Shown in pieces: positions 29,807-34,923 of a stretch of DNA of 34,923 nucleotides. This DNA comes from Clostridia bacterium. Lineage in GTDB: Bacteria > Bacillota_A > Clostridia > Christensenellales > Aristaeellaceae. A program made the translations under genes and the position numbers. Every line of letters begins with the position of its first letter. Position 1 is the stretch's first letter. The notes below the pieces were generated by a model. It made no database searches. It saw nothing but the letters and a program-made list of their open reading frames with translations, and was not told the DNA's origin. The DNA lies in the NCBI GenBank assembly GCA_017412025.1, contig JAFQOY010000070.1, positions 1 through 34,923 of the forward strand, read 5' to 3'.

Positions 29807-31867
29807 ATGGACGCCGTCCGGACAGAAGGACGGGTATCAGGGGCAATGAACAGGTTTCTTGACGGGATTTCAGGAACGCTTGAGCATCGCGGTACGCTCA
29901 GCCAGAAGACGCTGTGCGCAGGCATGATGGCGCTGCTGACTGCAGCGCGGCTTCCGGGAGGAGGATACTGCTGCCAGGCGGCGATGTTTGCTGTGCTGCT
30001 GCGCCTGGGATTTGTGGTTCCTGCTGCGTTTGCGGGTGTGATGATCGGGTTTGCTTTCAGCTTTGCGGCGGGGGATATTGTGGCATGCTGGCAGCTGCCT
30101 GCCTGTACGCTGCTGTGGCTTGGCTGCGGATTATGGGCAAGGCGGAACAGCCGCCTGAAAATGGCCGGAGCCGTATTTGCCGTGCAGATGACGGGCGCGG
30201 CTGTTTTTGACGCGTCAACGCCGCTGGGCGCAGCCGTGCTGCTGCTCACGGGGATTGCGGGCGCGGGGCTTGCGCTTTTGTATGACGGGGCGGCGCTTGC
30301 CGTGTGCCGCAGGGACGAACTGGACGGGGAGACGCGGCCGCTGTGCGTGATGGCTGTGTGCGCGTCGCTGTGCGCAGGCATGACGCCGTTGCCCTATGGC
30401 AGGATCATCGTTTGCGCGCTGGCGATGTATATGACGCTCGAGCATGCGTACATCGGCGGCGCTGCGCAGGCGATTCTGAGCGCGGGCGTCCTGGGCGGTG
30501 CGGCCTCGCTCGGGCTTGGAAGCGTGCATGTCTGCGCGATGCTGACGGTCGGAGGATTTCTCGCCGGAGAGATCCGGACAAGATACAGAAGCGTCTGTGC
30601 CTTGCTGATGATATCGGGTATGGCTGCCTGCGGCGCGCTGCTGGGCGGGGATTTTCGTGCGTTCGGGCAGCTGGCGTATTGTCTGCCCGGCGCGCTGCCG
30701 TTTCTGCTGCTCAGCGCTGTGCGCCGTGCGCCGGTCACGCGACTGATTGAGCGCGACGTACAGCAGGAGATGACGCAGTCAGAGGCGATTGCCGTGCGCA
30801 GCGCGGCGATGATCCACGCCTGGGCGCGTCTTTACGAGGATACGGCGAAGATGATGCAGGGGCTGTGCGCCCTGCAGGAGGAGAATCCGGCTGCCGCGCA
30901 GTGTGTGGATCTGCTGCGCCGGACGAGCGCGGCGGCGCATCAGGTGTGCGAGCGGACGCTCAGTGAGATCCGGCCGGACGACGAAGCCTATCGCAGCGTG
31001 CGCTATGCGCTGGTGCGCGAGGGGATAGAACAGGTGCGCCCCGCGTATGCCATCCGGGTGAGGCAGCGCAGGGAAGTGATGCTGCTCAAGCCGGAGCATA
31101 TCGCGCCGGTTTCGCTTGAAAAACTGGTTTCCGCCGCCTGCGGCGTGCCGATGCGCGCCTGTACCAAGGAGGGGCTGCTCTGTACGCAGGCTGTCTTTGA
31201 GCAGACGCCTGCAATGCAGCTGGAGATTGGTGCGGCTGTGCGCAGCCGCTCGGGCGAGGACGTCGCAGGGGACAGCTACATTTCCCGTCCGCTGGCGGGG
31301 GGCAGGCATGTGCTTGCGCTATCCGACGGCATGGGCAGCGGCGTGAGCGCGATGCAGGAAAGCCATGCAGCGCTGACACTGATGACCGAGAGCCTGCGTG
31401 CCGGGTATACGCGCGCGCAGGCGCTGGACGTTGTCAATGCGCTGATGCTCATGTGCACGGGCAGGGAAATGTATGCGACGATGGATCTGTGCGTCGTGGA
31501 TCTGCATACGGGCGAGGCGGCGTTTGAAAAGCTGGGCGCATGTCCGTCCTATGTCGTGCGCTCGGGCGAGGTACGGGTTATCGGCGCGGATACGCTGCCG
31601 GTTGGGGTGCTGCCGGATGTGGAATCGCATTCGCTGCGCATGACGCTGCAGGAGGGCGACGTGGTGATCATGATGACCGACGGCGTACAGGAAAGCTATC
31701 CCGGCGGCGAGGCGGCGCTCAGGGAAGCGATTGCAAAGCTGTACTGGCTGCATCCGCAGGCCGTCGGAGAGAAGCTGATCGCCAGGGCTCTTTCGAGCGA
31801 GGGCGCCAAAGATGATATGGCGGTGCTCTGCGCGCGTGCTGCGAAAAACGCAGCGCGGAACGGATAA
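29807..31867 (+). CDS. spoIIE: SpoIIE-type membrane PP2C phosphatase (stage II sporulation protein E)
   Basis: In Bacillus, SpoIIE dephosphorylates the anti-anti-sigma factor SpoIIAA in the forespore to activate sigma-F. This 686-residue protein has an N-terminal block of about ten transmembrane helices (to ~310), a regulatory middle part (~310-470) and a C-terminal PP2C/SpoIIE domain (~475-685). Metal-binding motifs are GEDVAGDSY, LALSDGMGSG and MMTDGVQE, then AKDDMAVL. Assignment rests on this layout plus gene order (tilS, hpt and ftsH follow, as in Bacillus). Bacillus SpoIIE is about 827 residues, so this is a shorter form. The start at 29807 has GGAGG 8 bases upstream; the open frame runs much further back, overlapping rmuC, which is not credible. 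A TACAAT at 29750-29755 may be the -10 box. Confidence 0.88.
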   Translation: MDAVRTEGRVSGAMNRFLDGISGTLEHRGTLSQKTLCAGMMALLTAARLPGGGYCCQAAMFAVLLRLGFVVPAAFAGVMIGFAFSFAAGDIVACWQLPACTLLWLGCGLWARRNSRLKMAGAVFAVQMTGAAVFDASTPLGAAVLLLTGIAGAGLALLYDGAALAVCRRDELDGETRPLCVMAVCASLCAGMTPLPYGRIIVCALAMYMTLEHAYIGGAAQAILSAGVLGGAASLGLGSVHVCAMLTVGGFLAGEIRTRYRSVCALLMISGMAACGALLGGDFRAFGQLAYCLPGALPFLLLSAVRRAPVTRLIERDVQQEMTQSEAIAVRSAAMIHAWARLYEDTAKMMQGLCALQEENPAAAQCVDLLRRTSAAAHQVCERTLSEIRPDDEAYRSVRYALVREGIEQVRPAYAIRVRQRREVMLLKPEHIAPVSLEKLVSAACGVPMRACTKEGLLCTQAVFEQTPAMQLEIGAAVRSRSGEDVAGDSYISRPLAGGRHVLALSDGMGSGVSAMQESHAALTLMTESLRAGYTRAQALDVVNALMLMCTGREMYATMDLCVVDLHTGEAAFEKLGACPSYVVRSGEVRVIGADTLPVGVLPDVESHSLRMTLQEGDVVIMMTDGVQESYPGGEAALREAIAKLYWLHPQAVGEKLIARALSSEGAKDDMAVLCARAAKNAARNG

Positions 31868-31899
31868 CGCGGGGAGAGGGCGGAAAAAGGAATGCGGAT

Positions 31900-31935
31900 A
31901 AAGCGCGGGAGGCGGACACTTCCAGCGCTTTTTTT
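31900..31935 (+). terminator. Intrinsic terminator after spoIIE
   Basis: AAAGCGC (31900-31906) pairs with GCGCTTT (31925-31931) around a partly paired 18-base apical region; the T-run continues to 31935. Confidence 0.75.
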
Positions 31936-31946
31936 ACGCAGATACC

Positions 31947-31975
31947 TTGCCATTTTGGGCATGAGAGGGTACAAT
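31947..31975 (+). promoter_or_regulatory. Sigma-A promoter of tilS-hpt-ftsH
   Basis: TTGCCA (31947-31952), 17-bp spacer, TACAAT (31970-31975), 30 bases before the tilS start. Confidence 0.75.
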
Positions 31976-32004
31976 ATATGCTGAGTAGACAGGAGTAGTT
32001 GGAT

Positions 32005-33384
32005 ATGACAAAGGATGAATTCAGCCTGCGCCTTTATAAGGACTGCGCCGTTAAGCCGGGAGCGCATGTGCTCGCGGCTGTCAGCGGCGGCGCAGACTCG
32101 ATGGCGCTGCTTTGTTTTTTGCTGGAGATATGCGATACATATCCGCTCCGTCTTTCCTGTGCGCATGTGGAGCATGGCGTCCGCGGCGCGCAGTCCATGG
32201 AGGATATGGCGTTTGTCCGCGAGGTATGTGCGCGGAATGGCGTTGCATTTTTTGCGGCGCATGTGGATGCGCCCGGATACGCCGAGAAGCACGGATGCGG
32301 CCTTGAGGACGCTGCGCGTACGCTCCGCTATGCGTTTTTATACAGTGCGGCGGAAGAAGCGGGCGCGGACGTGATTGCACTGGCGCATCATGCCGGCGAT
32401 CAGGCGGAGACGGTGCTGCTGCATGCCGTACGCGGGTGCGATATGCGCGGCCTGTGCGGGATGACATACCGCAGCGGCAGGCTTGTGCGCCCGCTGCTTG
32501 GCTGCGCGCCGCAGGAGCTTCGGGCTTATCTGACGTCTGCCGGGCAGCAATGGCGGGAGGACGCGACAAACGCAGAGGTGGAATACGCCAGAAACCGCAT
32601 CAGGCATATGGTCATGCCGGAGCTTGAGCGCGTGAATACGGGCGCGGCGGATGCGCTGTGCCGCCTTTCGCGCAGCGCGCAGCGGGATGAGGATTACTTT
32701 GCGCGGCAGGTTGATGCGCTTGATCTGCGCATGACGCTCCTGCCGCACGGAGGCGCTTTTTTGAGAGAGCAGCTTGACGGGCTGCATCCTGCGCTGCTTT
32801 CAAGGGCGCTTGTGCGCATGGCTGCGCTTTCGGGGTTTGAGCCGCAGAGCGCGCGTGCGATTCAAGCGATCATGCAGGCGCTTGAGCAGGAGGAGGCGTC
32901 GGTCAACCTGACGGGCGGCGCGCATGCCGTGATCGGCAGGAAGTATCTGTGTCTTGTGCGCGCGGATCAGTCGATCGGGGATACGGCGCTGGCTGTGCCG
33001 GGCGTGACGGATACGCCGTTTGGCCGCTTTGAGGTGCGCGCTGCCGCGCCGGACGAAACGGGGGACGGAAAGCGCGAGCAGCGCATGCCTGCCCGGCTGC
33101 TCAGCGGCGCTGTGATCGGCGCAAGGCGGAAGGGCGATACGATGATCCCCTTTGGCAGGCATACGCCGGTGAAGGTTAAAAAACTGATGATTGACGCGGG
33201 GATTGAACGCGCGATGCGCGCGGGCATGCCGATGCTCAGGAGCGCGGAGGGCGAAGTGCTCATGGTCTTTGGCCTGCGATGCGCGGAGGCCTGCAGAGAT
33301 GCGCGTCAGGAAGAACAGATGATCGTCCGGTTCTGCGGCGGTTGGCCGTGTGCGGACGGAGAACAAACGATTGGGAGGAATTGA
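32005..33384 (+). CDS. tilS: tRNA(Ile)-lysidine synthase TilS
   Basis: Modifies C34 of the CAU-anticodon isoleucine tRNA to lysidine so that it reads AUA; essential in most bacteria. The N-terminal PP-loop ATPase domain has SGGADS (27-32), CAHVEHGVRG and ALAHHAGDQAETVLLHAVRG. The middle domain (~210-320) is helical. The C-terminal substrate-binding domain (~370-450) has IPFGRHTPVKVKKLMIDAGI, as expected for the family. The protein is 459 residues, normal for Bacillota. ATG at 32005 is chosen because AGGAG (31991-31995) is 9 bases upstream; the TTG at 31999 is too close. The end of tilS carries the RBS of hpt, so the two are coupled. Confidence 0.94.
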   Translation: MTKDEFSLRLYKDCAVKPGAHVLAAVSGGADSMALLCFLLEICDTYPLRLSCAHVEHGVRGAQSMEDMAFVREVCARNGVAFFAAHVDAPGYAEKHGCGLEDAARTLRYAFLYSAAEEAGADVIALAHHAGDQAETVLLHAVRGCDMRGLCGMTYRSGRLVRPLLGCAPQELRAYLTSAGQQWREDATNAEVEYARNRIRHMVMPELERVNTGAADALCRLSRSAQRDEDYFARQVDALDLRMTLLPHGGAFLREQLDGLHPALLSRALVRMAALSGFEPQSARAIQAIMQALEQEEASVNLTGGAHAVIGRKYLCLVRADQSIGDTALAVPGVTDTPFGRFEVRAAAPDETGDGKREQRMPARLLSGAVIGARRKGDTMIPFGRHTPVKVKKLMIDAGIERAMRAGMPMLRSAEGEVLMVFGLRCAEACRDARQEEQMIVRFCGGWPCADGEQTIGRN

Positions 33385-33386
33385 AC

Positions 33387-33947
33387 ATGACGGACAAGAG
33401 AGAGACATACGCAGATCTCAAGGATGAGCTGCTGCTGACAAAGGAACAGATCGCCCAGCGCGTGAAGGAAATGGGCAAGCAGATCACGGAGGACTTCAGG
33501 GGCAAGGATCTGACGGTGATCTGCATCCTCAAGGGCGCTGTGGTGTTCTTTGTGGATCTGATCCGTGAGATTGATCTGCCGATGACGATGGATTTCATGG
33601 CGATTTCAAGCTACGGCAGCGCAACCAAATCTTCCGGCGTCGTCCGGATTCTCAAGGATCTGGATAAGCCGATTAACGGCAAGGATGTGCTCGTTATCGA
33701 GGATATTGTCGATTCCGGCATGACGCTCTCCTTCCTGCGTGACAACCTGCTCAGCCGCGGCGCGGCCTCGCTGCACATTGCGACCCTGCTTGACAAGCCG
33801 GATCGCCGCCGTGTGCCGCTGCATGTGGACTACTCTGGCTTTATCATCCCGGACGAGTTCGTCGTCGGATACGGTCTTGACTATGCGGAGAAGTACCGCA
33901 ATCTGCCGGATATCGGCGTGCTCAAGCCCGAGGTATACGAAAAATAA
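33387..33947 (+). CDS. hpt: Hypoxanthine phosphoribosyltransferase
   Basis: Salvages hypoxanthine and guanine with PRPP to IMP and GMP. The 186-residue protein has the phosphoribosyltransferase PRPP loop VLVIEDIVDSGMT, the TVICILKGAVVFFVDLIR strand and loop, MDFMAISSYGSATKSSG and the C-terminal VDYSGFIIPDEFVVGYGLDY. Normal size. The start at 33387 has GGGAGG in the end of tilS, 8 bases upstream, and is two bases after the tilS stop. In Bacillus the same tilS-hpt-ftsH order is found. Confidence 0.96.
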   Translation: MTDKRETYADLKDELLLTKEQIAQRVKEMGKQITEDFRGKDLTVICILKGAVVFFVDLIREIDLPMTMDFMAISSYGSATKSSGVVRILKDLDKPINGKDVLVIEDIVDSGMTLSFLRDNLLSRGAASLHIATLLDKPDRRRVPLHVDYSGFIIPDEFVVGYGLDYAEKYRNLPDIGVLKPEVYEK

Positions 33948-34002
33948 CGTCCATATCGATTGAAGAATGAATGCGGCGCAGACCGCACTCTGGAGGTTCC
34001 CA

Positions 34003-34923
<921 letters not shown>

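Overview
The window comes from an endospore-forming, probably strictly anaerobic member of the Bacillota (Clostridia-like). The evidence is an intact sigma-K gene, a SpoIIE-type phosphatase, a YhcN/YlaJ-like sporulation lipoprotein and a collagen-like coat/exosporium-type ORF, together with superoxide reductase (an anaerobe's answer to oxygen), sigma-A promoters of TTGACA-N17-TATAAT type and strong AGGAGG ribosome binding sites. The backbone is GC-rich, with heavy use of GCG, CGC and CTG codons; I cannot place it to genus from the sequence alone.

Layout. 1-3760 is an AT-richer, accessory-looking strip: a tandem palindromic operator, a small inverted-repeat element carrying the decayed start of an IS256-family transposase, a MalY/PatB aminotransferase, about 700 bases with little coding, yaiI, and an AT-rich orphan with a possible nuclease core. 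3800-5930 is an oxidative-stress cluster: bcp and yaaA converge on a rhodanese and superoxide reductase across a shared terminator. 5930-8050 holds a collagen-like ORF diverging from sigK, then a TauE-type permease. 8250-12640 runs efp, a CD1247-type acidic zinc-ribbon protein, two tandem SH3b-VanW envelope proteins and surE. 12750-18233 holds an RpiR-type regulator overlapping a BaiN-like flavoprotein, a ThrRS-domain/uridine-kinase fusion, the sporulation lipoprotein and an orphan secreted protein.

18484-25718 is the most striking part. It is a five-gene operon with a dedicated Hsp70 machine: a divergent GrpE-like protein, an Hsp70 with a canonical ATPase domain but an unfamiliar C-terminal half, an AAA+ ATPase with an unknown N-terminal domain, a zinc-ribbon/transmembrane/TPR-like protein, and a J-like protein without the HPD tripeptide. 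Its promoter has a perfect 17-bp palindrome centred on the -10 box, so a dedicated repressor is likely. I know of no described system with this composition but could not search for one.

25800-34923 returns to housekeeping: glnA, a membrane-anchored orphan on the minus strand, rmuC, spoIIE, tilS, hpt and the first 307 codons of ftsH. The order spoIIE-tilS-hpt-ftsH matches the conserved Bacillus arrangement apart from two missing genes. A consensus promoter fires into a terminator between glnA and the minus-strand orphan and has no assigned product.
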